A DNA stretch of 64,000 bases, from assembly GCF_016653315.1 (NCBI RefSeq), contig NZ_NHSH01000044.1, positions 62,001 to 126,000 of the forward strand. Reading direction: 5' to 3'. Each line of letters starts with the position of its first letter. The stretch's first letter is position 1. Origin of the DNA: Halochromatium roseum (GTDB lineage Bacteria > Pseudomonadota > Gammaproteobacteria > Chromatiales > Chromatiaceae). The notes beneath the pieces are model-generated. The model did no database searches. It saw only the letters and a list, made by a program, of their open reading frames with translations, and had not been told where the DNA came from. Positions 44,359 to 53,422 of this stretch are shown one piece after another. The position numbers and the translations under genes were made by a program.

Positions 44359-47300
44359 TCAGGCTGAAGCCAGGCCAACCACATCCAGCAACTTGGCATA
44401 GTCGGTGATGACGTCGTACTTCACCTTGTCATGGGTGATGCGTTGGCCGATCTCGTCGAAGAACTTGCGCGCGCAGGCGATCTTGGTCTGCTCGATCTCG
44501 CGTAGCTTCATCGTGGACATACTGCCCTTGGTCTCGGCGACGAAGTAGATATGCCGGACGCTCCCGGCGGTGAACGAGATGGCCCAGTCCGGGTTGTAGT
44601 CGCCAACCGGTGTCGGGATCAGGAAGCCGCGTGGCAGCTTGGCGTAGACCACCACTTCCGGGCGGGTCTCGAGGTCGTTGACAAAGTCCCGCTCGACCTT
44701 GGAGTCGACGATGGCGTAGTCGTAGACATGGTGCTTGAGCTTGGCCGTGGCGCGCGAGAAGTCATGGCCGGTCTGGTTGGCGGTGAAGATGTCGACGTCG
44801 TAGCGATCGTCGATCGCGTCATAGGCCAGACGCTCGATCACCATGGCGGCCTTCTGCTCGGTGATCAGACGCGAGGCCTCGGCGATGAAGTGTTCGGGGT
44901 TCTGACGGAACTGCTTGAAGACCGGGGGCTGGATGCCGCTGAGGATGCTGGCGACGGTTTGCCTCACCAACTGGGTGTTCTCGGCGAGCTTGCCCAAGAG
45001 GTCATAGCTCACCCCTGAGTGAACGGAATCGCCCCGCTCGGTGGCGGTTTCCATCACCTTGAAGCCGTCTCCCGCTCGCAGTTGCTCATCGGTCAGCGCA
45101 CCCTTCTGTTCGCCTTTCTGCACGATGTACTGCAGCGGCGTCACGCGCAGTTTGCTGTCCAGCACGCTGATGCACTTGTCGATCAGTTCCTTGGACTCGA
45201 AGTCGACGCGATAGACCGCCTTGCGGTTGATGCGCTGCCAGAGTTCCTGGAAGGCTTGCTTCTCGAAGTTGCCGTTGAGCGGGTTGGTCTTTGGCTTGCG
45301 ACCGTCCTCGGGGGTTGGTAGTTGCTTGTCGCTGAAGACGCTATCGATCAGCTCGAAGACCTGCTCGGCATAGGACTGCAGCTCAGGCGGTAGCTCCGCC
45401 AAGGTGCCGGTGGCCTTGGCCTGGTGATAGGCATCGGCAATGTGATCGGCCTCGTCCGTGTAATCGTTCTTGACCAGATAACGGTAGAGCTGCTTCGCCA
45501 GCGGTGCCGACAATTCGACCGGTCCCTGCGCGGTCTGCAACACCTTGCCGGTGAAGTAGGCCTCGGTCGCCTGTCGCGGGCGCGCGGAGAGGGTGTCGAC
45601 GATCTCATGCTGCAAGCCGGCGACAAAGTCCTTGTAGCTCTCGCTGGCCACCACCGTCAGCACATTGACCTGATGCACCAGGCTCGGATGGTCCATGCGC
45701 TCGCCCTGCTGGTCCACGCTCAGGCGCAGTCCGCGTCCCACCTCCTGGCGACGCGAGATGCTATTGTCGCTGTGCTTGAGCATGCACATGACGAACACGT
45801 TCGGGTTATCCCAGCCCTCGCGCAGCGCCGAGTGCGAGAAGATGAAGCGTACCTGTCGCTTGGCGCGATCCTCGGGGCCGTCGTGCGGGCCGGGAAAGGC
45901 CAGCAGGCTCTCCTTGTCCTTCAGGATCAGGTCGTAGGCATCGACATCGTCGGAGTCGACCGCCTTGGCGCCGACCTTCGGGTCTTTGAGGCGCTTGGTC
46001 TTCTTGTCGACCGCGAAATAGCCTTGGTGGGTCTTGGCGGGGTCGATCGCGCCGAGGTACTTGCGATACGCCTCGTTGTCGATCGCCAGCTCGGACAGAT
46101 ACTCATCCTTGAGCAGCGCGTATTCTTCCTCGAACACCCGCGCATACTCGCCCTGCTCGTCGGCCTGGTCGTAGTCGCGGTACTTCACCACCTCGTCGAT
46201 GAAGAACAGCGAGAGCACCTTGACGCCCTGGGCAAACAGCTGCTTCTCCTTGTCGAGATGCGCCTTGATGGTCTCGCGGATCTGGATGCGGCGGATGTCG
46301 CGCTCGGAGACGTCGCCGTTGGCCTCGCCGGCCTTGAGCACCTCGCCGTTGGTGAACTCGACCGTGTCGGTGGTGTAGTCGATTTGGCTGATGATGAAGC
46401 CTTGGTATTGGTCCAGCTCGCCGGATGCGACGAAGAGATCGTCGCGAAAGCGCAGCCGGCGCAGTTGCCGCTTGATCTCGCCGGACTTGAGCTTGACCTC
46501 CAGCTCGATGCGCGCCACCGGCGCCTGCTTGGAGATGTCGATGCCTTCGAGATAGAGATAGGCGTTGGTGCCGGCCAGCCCACGGGTCTGGATGCCGCGC
46601 ACCGCGATCTTCTTCACCAGCTTCTGGTTGAAGGCATCGAGCGCGTCGAGCCGATGCACGCGGTGATGCTGGGTGCGATGGGTCGCCGAGTAGCGCAGGA
46701 TGAACAGCGGCCTGAACTGCGGCAGTGCCTCCAGCGTCGCCTTGCCTTCCATCTTCTGCGGCTCGTCGATGATCAGGATCGGCCGGTTTGACGCGATGAC
46801 GTCGATCGGCTTGCGCGATTGGAAGTCATCCAGCTCCAGGTAGATGCGGCGGTTGTCGGCCCCGCGCGCATTGAACGCCTGGATGTTGATCACCATGACG
46901 TTGATGCCGGCATCCGAGGAGAAGCTCTCCAGCTCATGCAGGCGCTTGGAGTGGTAGATGAAGAAGCGCGCCTTCTTGCCGTAGCCCTCGGTGAAGTGCT
47001 CGGCGGTGATCTGCAGTGACTTGTAGACGCCCTCGCGGATCGCGATCGAGGGCACCATGATGATGAACTTCGACCAGCCATAGCGCTGGTTCAGCTCGAA
47101 AATGGTCTTGACGTAGCAGTAGGTCTTGCCGGTGCCGGTCTCCATCTCGACGTCCAGATGGATCGGCGTCGCGGCGAAGGCCTGCTTTCGATAGGTGGCC
47201 GGCGCGGGCACCCGTGCGCCCTTGTTGTTGAACGTCGTGAAGTCGGAGAGCGACGATGAGACCGGCAGGTTCTGCCGGCGCTGCACCGTCTGGATGTTCT

Positions 47301-47490
47301 CCAGGATCTGCGCCTCGCTCAGGGCCAGATCGGCGTTCTTGAAGCCCTCGTCAAAGGCGCTGACCTGTGCAATTCGGCCGGGGTCGATGCGGTAGGTCAG
47401 GCCGGAGGTCATCGGCTGGCCGGTGAAGCAGTCGACCACCGACTCGACGGCGTTGGTCTGGTAAGGCTGGTTCTTGAACTTGAGCTTCAT
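44359..47490 (-). CDS. Type III restriction enzyme, Res subunit
   Basis: 1043 residues from [20 protein letters not shown]. Walker [11 protein letters not shown] is at about 117-123, the DEAD-type box is [13 protein letters not shown], motif III is [12 protein letters not shown] and the C-terminal motif VI-like sequence is [15 protein letters not shown]. The nuclease is near 980-1010 with YNPDWAISF and FVAETKG (PD-ExK). Res is the ATP-dependent translocase and nuclease of type III systems and needs Mod for site recognition. The mod gene lies about 2.7 kb upstream on the same strand. All motifs look intact. Confidence 0.95.
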   Translation of the reverse strand: MKLKFKNQPYQTNAVESVVDCFTGQPMTSGLTYRIDPGRIAQVSAFDEGFKNADLALSEAQILENIQTVQRRQNLPVSSSLSDFTTFNNKGARVPAPATYRKQAFAATPIHLDVEMETGTGKTYCYVKTIFELNQRYGWSKFIIMVPSIAIREGVYKSLQITAEHFTEGYGKKARFFIYHSKRLHELESFSSDAGINVMVINIQAFNARGADNRRIYLELDDFQSRKPIDVIASNRPILIIDEPQKMEGKATLEALPQFRPLFILRYSATHRTQHHRVHRLDALDAFNQKLVKKIAVRGIQTRGLAGTNAYLYLEGIDISKQAPVARIELEVKLKSGEIKRQLRRLRFRDDLFVASGELDQYQGFIISQIDYTTDTVEFTNGEVLKAGEANGDVSERDIRRIQIRETIKAHLDKEKQLFAQGVKVLSLFFIDEVVKYRDYDQADEQGEYARVFEEEYALLKDEYLSELAIDNEAYRKYLGAIDPAKTHQGYFAVDKKTKRLKDPKVGAKAVDSDDVDAYDLILKDKESLLAFPGPHDGPEDRAKRQVRFIFSHSALREGWDNPNVFVMCMLKHSDNSISRRQEVGRGLRLSVDQQGERMDHPSLVHQVNVLTVVASESYKDFVAGLQHEIVDTLSARPRQATEAYFTGKVLQTAQGPVELSAPLAKQLYRYLVKNDYTDEADHIADAYHQAKATGTLAELPPELQSYAEQVFELIDSVFSDKQLPTPEDGRKPKTNPLNGNFEKQAFQELWQRINRKAVYRVDFESKELIDKCISVLDSKLRVTPLQYIVQKGEQKGALTDEQLRAGDGFKVMETATERGDSVHSGVSYDLLGKLAENTQLVRQTVASILSGIQPPVFKQFRQNPEHFIAEASRLITEQKAAMVIERLAYDAIDDRYDVDIFTANQTGHDFSRATAKLKHHVYDYAIVDSKVERDFVNDLETRPEVVVYAKLPRGFLIPTPVGDYNPDWAISFTAGSVRHIYFVAETKGSMSTMKLREIEQTKIACARKFFDEIGQRITHDKVKYDVITDYAKLLDVVGLASA

Positions 47491-47595
47491 GAAATTCTCT
47501 TTCTGCACCCTTTCTGCATCGAACATGATACGCATCCTTGCAGAAAGCCTTATCTTTCTGATTTATAAAGCATTACTTTCTTTCGCTGGCTCGTT

Positions 47596-48768
47596 TCACT
47601 CTGCAAGCTTCCAGCTTGGCTGTCCCCGTGACCCGACGTTACGAATGCGTCCCTGGCGTCTTAGCTTAGTCAGCAGGTTGCCAATCTTGTGCTCCTTTTG
47701 TTCCGGTGTCAGCGCGTCGCTGAGCTTGGTCGCCAGCAGATTGTTGATCTCAGCGCGATTCGCCTGACCAAAACTGGCTAGGTAGTCAGTCAGCAGCTTG
47801 GCATAGAACGCGTCGTCTTGAGCGCGGGTATGAATATAGTCCGCCTTGCTGGCCGTCACCTTGGCGACGCTGGCAGAGACGAAATACTTGGGCTTGCGAC
47901 CCTCGATCAGCTTAGCCCGTTTTAGGCGAGTTACCGCTTCATCAGGGATCGGCAGCCGCTTCTGCACCCGATCCAACGCCAGCACATCCGCGAGCGGCAG
48001 CTCGGTTTGCTGGATCAGCAAGCGGCTATAGGCCGGATCGACCATGCCGCCATGGATCGTCAGCTTCACTGCTCCGGGCTCGCTCAGATCGTAATCCGGC
48101 ATCGGCAAGTAGCGCCCCGCCTGACGCACAAACATGTCATGGATGCCGTAGCCCATGGTGTCGATCATGTTCAGCTCGGCCATCGCCTGGGCTAGGAAGG
48201 GGTTGCGATAGCGTCGCGGAACGCGGTTTCCTTCCAGGTAATCATCGGGCTCGCCATCGTAGAAGTTGCCGTCGTTCTCGAACAGGAGCCGGTCCGGCTG
48301 TTCGATCACCACCACGCGCGCGTTGCGGCTGTAATCCTGGTGCGCGATACAGTTATGCAAGGCCTCCAGCACCATCCGCTGGTCATACTTGGAGACCTCG
48401 ATGGGCAACAGCTCATCCTCTGGCAGCAACCGCAACTGGATGTTGCGGATGCGCTGATACAGCTGCGAGGTGGTCAGCAAGAAGGGCGGCGCAAAGTGTT
48501 CGTAGGCTCGCTCGATCCCTTCCAGTTTCCAGGTCATCTGCGCAGGATGGGGCGACAGATGCCAAGCCGACTCACGCTTACCAAGCAGCAACAAGGTAGC
48601 CCGCGTGAGCTGACCATGCTGGGTGACGCGCGCACGATCCAAAAAGGTCGGTAACGGCCAGGCCTGCACCTCGTCGGCATTAAAACGGTTGGCATACTTC
48701 TTGGCGAAGGCATCCCGCGCCTTGTTCAGTGCGGCTTCGTCCAGATCATCGAGGCTGGCACCGGGCAC
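47596..48768 (-). CDS. AlbA_2-family ATP-binding protein, 5'-truncated
   Basis: 390 residues. It contains QRMVLEALHNCIAHQDYSRNARVVV (HATPase_c_4-like motif) and the FENDGNFYDG and GYGIHDMF motifs of RecG-like ATP-binding transcriptional-regulator-type proteins, plus a C-terminal winged-helix-like part. The N-terminal AlbA_2 domain (about 190 residues), visible in the fragment at 43047-43380, is missing. The frame opens at a GTG (VPGASLDDLDEAAL) directly after sequence belonging to a PIN toxin gene. Intact homologues commonly sit inside type III restriction operons. This copy may be expressed as a shortened protein or be dead. Confidence 0.75.
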   Translation of the reverse strand: MPGASLDDLDEAALNKARDAFAKKYANRFNADEVQAWPLPTFLDRARVTQHGQLTRATLLLLGKRESAWHLSPHPAQMTWKLEGIERAYEHFAPPFLLTTSQLYQRIRNIQLRLLPEDELLPIEVSKYDQRMVLEALHNCIAHQDYSRNARVVVIEQPDRLLFENDGNFYDGEPDDYLEGNRVPRRYRNPFLAQAMAELNMIDTMGYGIHDMFVRQAGRYLPMPDYDLSEPGAVKLTIHGGMVDPAYSRLLIQQTELPLADVLALDRVQKRLPIPDEAVTRLKRAKLIEGRKPKYFVSASVAKVTASKADYIHTRAQDDAFYAKLLTDYLASFGQANRAEINNLLATKLSDALTPEQKEHKIGNLLTKLRRQGRIRNVGSRGQPSWKLAE

Positions 48769-48772
48769 GGGT
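48682..48772. repeat. Second copy of the 91-bp segment
   Basis: Partner of 43047-43137. Its upstream edge (minus strand) is the point where PIN-toxin sequence gives way to the AlbA_2-family gene, so it marks a rearrangement joint. Confidence 0.9.
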
Positions 48773-49007
48773 GAATCTCACAGTCGCGATACCAGTCCTG
48801 AATGATCTCCCGCAGCCTCGTCTCTTCGATCTTTGCCTTTTTCAACAAATTGCTGCTTGCTTCACGAATCACTTGCGAGTTGATCCAGGGGCGCTCTAGC
48901 CCGAGGACGAACTCAGCCGCGATCTCATGTCGAGGATCATCGTCTTTAGCAACCAACGCATAGAGCCAGAGATTGGTGTCGACAAAGACCTTAGCGGGCA
49001 TTCGCAT
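48726..49007 (-). pseudogene. PIN-domain toxin, 3'-truncated
   Basis: The frame starts MRMPAKVFVDTNLWLYALVA, with the first catalytic Asp, followed by WINSQVIREASSNLLKKAKI. After REIIQDWYRDCEIH it runs into the antisense-frame of the AlbA_2-family segment (PCPVPASMIWTKPH) and stops. About 40 C-terminal residues, including the last acidic residues of the PIN site, are missing. It overlaps the antitoxin by 17 bases. Confidence 0.75.
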
Positions 49008-49206
49008 CCTCTCGGCTCATGGGTTGAAAATCATTGACGACTAACGGGGTGTTGACCCATTTGGCAAATGAACACTCAGCAAGGGGTTTCGGTTCATCAT
49101 TGTCATCCTGATGCCGCTGGGCAAGAAACCGGGCAAAGTCGAGCACTTCGGCCTGTTTCTCTTGTGGTAGCCGCTCTAAGGTTTCAATCAGTTCCGCATG
49201 GATCAT
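48991..49206 (-). CDS. DUF2281-family antitoxin
   Basis: 71 residues. MIHAELIETLERLPQEKQAEVLDFARFL is the DUF2281 signature found in antitoxins next to PIN toxins. The C-terminus overlaps the truncated PIN toxin. It appears intact but has no complete partner. Confidence 0.75.
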   Translation of the reverse strand: MIHAELIETLERLPQEKQAEVLDFARFLAQRHQDDNDEPKPLAECSFAKWVNTPLVVNDFQPMSREDANAR

Positions 49207-49275
49207 GGTCTTGATCTCATCTGTGAATCGATAGGTCGATCGGTTGCTGTGATCATGGATATGCTCCTTGCTTGG

Positions 49276-49521
49276 TTAGCTGCATCGTTTCAGCTCCCAC
49301 GCGCGCAACTCATCCTCGGGCAACGGCTCGAAGAAGCGCTCATCAACCCGTGCGCGTCCGGCCATGGCGCCGAACCGACGGCCCACCCGAGACGGCCCGA
49401 TGGCACTGAGTCGCGCAATCGGCACGCCGCCCTCGACGATCAAGATCTCATCGCCCTGGCTGGCCTGTTCGATCAACTTGGACAACTGGGTTTCGGCCTC
49501 ATGCACACTGACTTGCTGCAT
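49276..49521 (-). CDS. Orphan Phd/YefM-type antitoxin
   Basis: 81 residues from MQQVSVHEAETQLSKLIEQA, then GDEILIVEGGVPIARLSAI, a standard Phd/YefM fold. The usual toxin (PIN or Doc) should follow immediately but does not; the next frame on this strand is the DUF2281 antitoxin. Confidence 0.85.
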   Translation of the reverse strand: MQQVSVHEAETQLSKLIEQASQGDEILIVEGGVPIARLSAIGPSRVGRRFGAMAGRARVDERFFEPLPEDELRAWELKRCS

Positions 49522-49609
49522 CGGAACGCTCCGGTATGATTTGGGTGGGGTCGCTGACAACGCGTCGGATGGAAGCGGTCTGGTGCGCTGGATTCCGTTC
49601 CGAGTCAAG

Positions 49610-49942
49610 TCACGCCGCATGCGACAGCACCTTGTTCAGCTCATGCCAGAAGATCGCGGTTTGCTCGGGCTTCTGATCGAAGAAATCCTCGAAAAACCCT
49701 GGCGCATTTAAGGCTGCAGGATAAGCATACTGCTCGCCGTCCTCACCCAGCTCGGCGACCCAGTCGGCTGGCTGCTCGGCATCGATTACATCGAACAGCG
49801 TGTGTGGGTACAGGTAAGGCTTGCCGGCATCGTTGAGTATCCGAAAATCGTCGGCCTCGATCCCAATCACGAAGTACGGTTGGTTCGCAGAAAGATCTGG
49901 ATACTCGGGGTGTGTCGTTTTCAGACGAACAATCATCGCCAT
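49610..49942 (-). CDS. Conserved hypothetical protein in the type III locus
   Basis: 110 residues, acidic, starting MAMIVRLKTTHPEYPDLSAN. It has an aromatic-rich C-terminus (FFEDFFDQKPEQTAIFWHEL). No catalytic motif is evident. Its start abuts the stop of the next upstream gene, making a three-gene run with the 74-residue protein and mod. Confidence 0.6.
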   Translation of the reverse strand: MAMIVRLKTTHPEYPDLSANQPYFVIGIEADDFRILNDAGKPYLYPHTLFDVIDAEQPADWVAELGEDGEQYAYPAALNAPGFFEDFFDQKPEQTAIFWHELNKVLSHAA

Positions 49943-50166
49943 CAGAGCCTCTTCATCTTGATTTCAAATCGTCCCAAGCCTTGATGCTCGTACCAGTGAT
50001 ACTCATAGGTATCGCCCTGATACTCGACATGCGGGCTGCTCTTCTTGACCCACTTCGAGGCCACCCCACCGTAGGTCGCGACCAGCCGATCCACGTCGCG
50101 GATACGCCGGCCCTTTGCGATGACACGCGAGCCTGAGATCAACGCCTTAGTCAGCGGCTCAGACAT
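49942..50166 (-). CDS. Small conserved hypothetical protein following mod
   Basis: 74 residues, basic. MSEPLTKALISGSRVIAKGR, then VDRLVATYGGVASKWVKKSS and YHWYEHQGLGRFEIKMKRL. The shape suggests a small barrel, perhaps nucleic-acid binding; I cannot name a family. It starts 6 bases after mod stops and touches the 110-residue gene, so it is probably cotranscribed with mod. Confidence 0.6.
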   Translation of the reverse strand: MSEPLTKALISGSRVIAKGRRIRDVDRLVATYGGVASKWVKKSSPHVEYQGDTYEYHWYEHQGLGRFEIKMKRL

Positions 50167-50172
50167 GCCGAT

Positions 50173-52041
50173 TCAAAGCGCCTTGACCTCGGTGACCGGC
50201 GAGAGCTGGCGGAAGATCTGTTCGACGTTGATCTTCACCGCATCCGAGACGAAGCCGTTATCGCGGAAGACGACGCGCAGGGGCTCATGGCCGGCCAGCT
50301 CCTTGACCAGCTCCTCGGTCACGCCGCGCTCGAAACAGGCGACCAGAGCGTTGTCGTCGACGAAGAACACCGTCTTGCCCTGCAGGGTCTCGCGGCGGAT
50401 CGGTAGGGTCAGGTCCACGCCCCAGTCGACCAGCACCTGGAACAGCAGGTCTTCATCGCTGCGGTCCTCCTTGACGTTGTCGACCATGTCGAGCAGGTCG
50501 GACTGTTTGACCTCGTCGGGGCGGTAGTAGACGTCCTTCATGTTTGAGGTGTCGACCTTGAGGACGCGAAAGCCAACATCTCGGTTCCAGTCGGGGTGGC
50601 ATTCGCCTTCGAGGATCTTTTTGCCGGCTCGGCGGATGCGCTCCCGAGAGATCTGAGCAATATTCGTGAATGTTGTTCCGGCGAGGTCGTTTTGTCTCTT
50701 CAGCTTTTCAGGCCACTGTACTTGAATGAATTTAAATCCTAAGTTTTTCTCTGCATTGCTCTCCAGTACAGCATGAGCAAAGCTTGATGAACCGGCAAAA
50801 AAGTCAATCACAACGCCACCGTTACCGAACGTCTCCAGAAGGCGTCTCATGAGGCGAACGGGTTTAGGTGTATCGAAAGGGGAAGCACCGTCGAAGAGTT
50901 CCTTCATCTCAAGAGTTGCCTCCTTGTTGTGCCCCGCCTTTTCATAATCCCACCATGTATGCGGTGTTGTCGTTGCCTCTTTTTCCTCCAAATACGACTT
51001 AAGCATTGGGCGAGCAGAACCATCGACACCCCACCATATCCGCTCCTCCCTTACCCATTCGTTGAATTGCGCCTCATTGCAGCGCCAGTAACGATTAGGT
51101 GGAGGCCTAAACTCCTGTCCATTTCTAAAAATCGTGAAAAGACCCGCTTGGTAAGGCTTACTCGCTGACAAATCTTGTGCTCGCCATCTCCCTCTAGGAT
51201 CATTGTCCGGATTTTTATACGCTTGGAGTTGTTCCTCCGTCAGTGGCCACTTCTGAACCTTCGCATCTGCAGCACTCTTAGAATAGACGTGTATAAAGTC
51301 GTGCATGTCTGATATGTGTCGCGCTGTAACATTTGCGACGTATCTCTTTTGCCACGCAAGAGTCGCGACAAAATTCTCTTCGCCGAAAATTTCATTCATG
51401 ACTTTCTTGAGATTTGCTGACTCGCCATCGTCGATTGAAACACAGATGAATCCAGTTTTTGATAGCAAGTTTCTTGCAACCTTGAGGCGCGAATAGATCA
51501 TCGATAGCCAATCCGAATGAAAACGGCCATTAGACTCTAGATTCGCGACCATGCGGTTGCCGATGTCATCAGCTTGTAGCGACTTGATGAGAAACTCTTC
51601 TGCTGATTTCGAAAAATCATCGTCATAGACGAAATCATTACCAGTATTGTAGGGTGGGTCGATAAATATTAACTGTACTTCACCAAGAAATGGCTCCTGT
51701 AGTATCTTTAGAGCCTCAAGATTATCTCCTTCGATAAATAGGTTCTCAGTTGAATGAAAGCGGACACTTTCTCCCTCATCAAGCCGTAAAGTTTTCGCAA
51801 TTGGAGCATTGGCTGCAGCCAACGCTTCCCGCTTACCCGGCCAATCCAACCGATACCGCTCCTGCGGCCCCTCCACGACATGGTCGCTCAACTCCTGCTT
51901 GAGCTGATCGAAATCCACCGCCAAACGCAGCTTTCCCGTCGCTTCATCGCGCGCCTCAGTCACACAGCCGGGGAACAACTCGCGGAGCTTCGCGATGTTG
52001 TCTTGGCTCAGGTCGGGGCTGTGCATTTTCAGTTTGTCCAT
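50173..52041 (-). CDS. Type III DNA methyltransferase, Mod subunit
   Basis: 622 residues from MDKLKMHSPDLSQ, with a GAAAGAG ribosome site. The catalytic motif DPPY is at 128-131 (FIDPPYNTGND) and motif I VIDFFAGSSSFAHAVLE near 440. The DPPY-before-FxG order marks the beta class of N6-adenine methyltransferases. The variable region between them is the target recognition domain. Mod also gives Res its specificity. Codons from about 51800 down to about 50640 are much richer in A/T than the ends of the gene, suggesting a mosaic. The open frame extends to 52143. Confidence 0.94.
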   Translation of the reverse strand: MDKLKMHSPDLSQDNIAKLRELFPGCVTEARDEATGKLRLAVDFDQLKQELSDHVVEGPQERYRLDWPGKREALAAANAPIAKTLRLDEGESVRFHSTENLFIEGDNLEALKILQEPFLGEVQLIFIDPPYNTGNDFVYDDDFSKSAEEFLIKSLQADDIGNRMVANLESNGRFHSDWLSMIYSRLKVARNLLSKTGFICVSIDDGESANLKKVMNEIFGEENFVATLAWQKRYVANVTARHISDMHDFIHVYSKSAADAKVQKWPLTEEQLQAYKNPDNDPRGRWRAQDLSASKPYQAGLFTIFRNGQEFRPPPNRYWRCNEAQFNEWVREERIWWGVDGSARPMLKSYLEEKEATTTPHTWWDYEKAGHNKEATLEMKELFDGASPFDTPKPVRLMRRLLETFGNGGVVIDFFAGSSSFAHAVLESNAEKNLGFKFIQVQWPEKLKRQNDLAGTTFTNIAQISRERIRRAGKKILEGECHPDWNRDVGFRVLKVDTSNMKDVYYRPDEVKQSDLLDMVDNVKEDRSDEDLLFQVLVDWGVDLTLPIRRETLQGKTVFFVDDNALVACFERGVTEELVKELAGHEPLRVVFRDNGFVSDAVKINVEQIFRQLSPVTEVKAL

Positions 52042-52139
52042 GTCTCTTTCCTCAATCCGGTTGCTTAACTCGGTTCGATAGCAGGCATAGCGGGCTAGGA
52101 TTGAATCAAAGGCGCGTTCGGCCGCGCTGCCTAGCTTGA

Positions 52140-52165
52140 CCATTTTCGTAACGCCACGAAAATGG
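52140..52165. promoter_or_regulatory. Perfect 10-bp inverted repeat upstream of mod
   Basis: CCATTTTCGT and ACGAAAATGG flank AACGCC. It lies about 100 bases before the mod ATG, where an operator would be expected. No T run follows, so a terminator is unlikely. Confidence 0.6.
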
Positions 52166-52335
52166 TTTCTTGGGTACGCAACCTGTTGTTTCGCAGAACT
52201 TAATGGCGTGCATTATGGTCGTCTGAAAGTCTCCCCGCGCGCATGGCTAAGCGGCTCTTGAGGGTCATGGGTGAACGCAAAGCCCGCCAGAACCAGTTGG
52301 ACGAGCGCGTAACCGGCATCGCTTCAAGCAACTCG

Positions 52336-52575
52336 TTAGGCAACCTCTGCTAATTTTTGTACGACGCCTTTACCATAAGTTGAGGGCGGCAATGGTTTTC
52401 CTTCTCTTTTCCACAAATCGAACCATTCCTCTACGATCTCACAAAGCTCTGAATAAACCTCTTTTTCATCTTCCCCATGACAGCAGGGGCCGATCACACC
52501 TGGGCATTGGCCGATAAAGCATTGATCTTCATCCGACCATTCAACAATTTTTAAGTATTTTGCACTTTCTTTCAT
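52336..52575 (-). CDS. Orphan HicB-type antitoxin
   Basis: 79 residues. YLKIVEWSDEDQCFIGQCPGVIGPCCHGEDEKEVYSEL is a HicB partial-RNase-H-like fold. The C-terminus (GKGVVQKLAEVA) is short, with no DNA-binding domain. No HicA toxin is adjacent; upstream is a 40-codon ORF that overlaps its start. Base composition is more AT-rich than the neighbours. Confidence 0.8.
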   Translation of the reverse strand: MKESAKYLKIVEWSDEDQCFIGQCPGVIGPCCHGEDEKEVYSELCEIVEEWFDLWKREGKPLPPSTYGKGVVQKLAEVA

Positions 52576-52694
52576 TGTTTTGCTTCTCGAATTTTCTGCG
52601 CCACTTCTTTTTCTTGGTAAGACTTTGCATCGTCCACAGGTTGGCTAGGCGCGTCAATGTGGCCATCTAGCCGCTGAATCGCATCTGATTTCAT
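52572..52694 (-). CDS. 40-codon ORF between DUF4391 and HicB genes
   Basis: The frame reads MKSDAIQRLDGHIDAPSQPV then a charged helix (EKEVAQKIREAKQ). Its ATG overlaps the DUF4391 stop (ATGA) and its TGA overlaps the HicB ATG, so all three are translationally coupled. That arrangement makes it likely to be translated. No family is recognised and it does not resemble HicA. Confidence 0.6.
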   Translation of the reverse strand: MKSDAIQRLDGHIDAPSQPVDDAKSYQEKEVAQKIREAKQ

Positions 52695-53422
52695 CTGATC
52701 AGTCCCTCAAGTTCCTGCTTGGCCGCACGCAGCTCAGCATTGATAGCGACGCGTTTGTTGAACTGCTTCTCGCGTGCCAGCTGCGCTTTGATACGCTCGA
52801 CCTCGCGGGTCTTCGCCTTGACGGCCTCGGCCTGTGCGATACGCGCCCCAAGCGACACCGCCTCGGCGCGCGTTATCTGATCAGCATAGCCTTCCGGGGC
52901 CTCGGCCACACCCGTCGCAGCGCCCGAGCCTGCTCCGGACACCTGCCGCTCCACCAGCGGGCTCAGCAGCCGCTCGTAGAGTGCCCCGAGATTCGTCGCG
53001 ACCGGTAACGGTTCGCGGAGCGTCTCCCCGGGCAACCACTCCGTCTCGAAATAGTCGCCGATGACCCAGCGCGTGCGGTCGGCTTCGCTGGGCCGTTTCC
53101 AAGCAGCCGCCAGCTTGATCCGCTCGCCATGGGACAGCTCAAAGATCAGCGGAAAGGGAATCGCCTTGTCGATCGCGCGCAGCAGCTCCCGGTCCAGCAC
53201 CGCCGTCTTCTGGACGATACGAAACACTTGGATCTCGGCCACGGCATCCGTCGCCGCCAGGTTGATGGTCTCGGGGGCCAGCTTGTGCGACCAGAGGATC
53301 TGTTCGACCTCGCGCACGAAGCCTTCCTTCAGCGCCCGGTTGGCGCTGGCGTGCTCATAGAGCTTGGCCTTCGGGACCACGCGGCCGAATGCCGCGGCGT
53401 CTGGCCACGCATAGAGCGTCAT
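52691..53422 (-). CDS. DUF4391 protein
   Basis: 243 residues. MTLYAWPDAAAFGRVVPKAKLYEH ASANRALKEGFVREVEQILW in outline, FPLIFELSHGERIKLAAAWKR and a C-terminal coiled coil (RIKAQLAREKQFNKRVAINAELRAAKQELEGL in outline) fit DUF4391. The family is found beside helicases and type III-like methyltransferases in defence loci, but its role is unknown. The start overlaps the stop of a mostly lost upstream gene. Confidence 0.8.
   Translation of the reverse strand: MTLYAWPDAAAFGRVVPKAKLYEHASANRALKEGFVREVEQILWSHKLAPETINLAATDAVAEIQVFRIVQKTAVLDRELLRAIDKAIPFPLIFELSHGERIKLAAAWKRPSEADRTRWVIGDYFETEWLPGETLREPLPVATNLGALYERLLSPLVERQVSGAGSGAATGVAEAPEGYADQITRAEAVSLGARIAQAEAVKAKTREVERIKAQLAREKQFNKRVAINAELRAAKQELEGLIR

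Noticed and set aside
45424-46791. 455-codon plus-strand frame opposite the type III res gene
   Set aside because: Its codons mirror those of Res, it lacks any family motif and Res is clearly real. It is an antisense shadow typical of GC-rich DNA.
52300-52345. GTTAGGC motif resembling an integron attC end
   Set aside because: No matching inverse core (GCCTAAC-type) was found within 150 bases on the same strand, and no integrase or cassette array is present.
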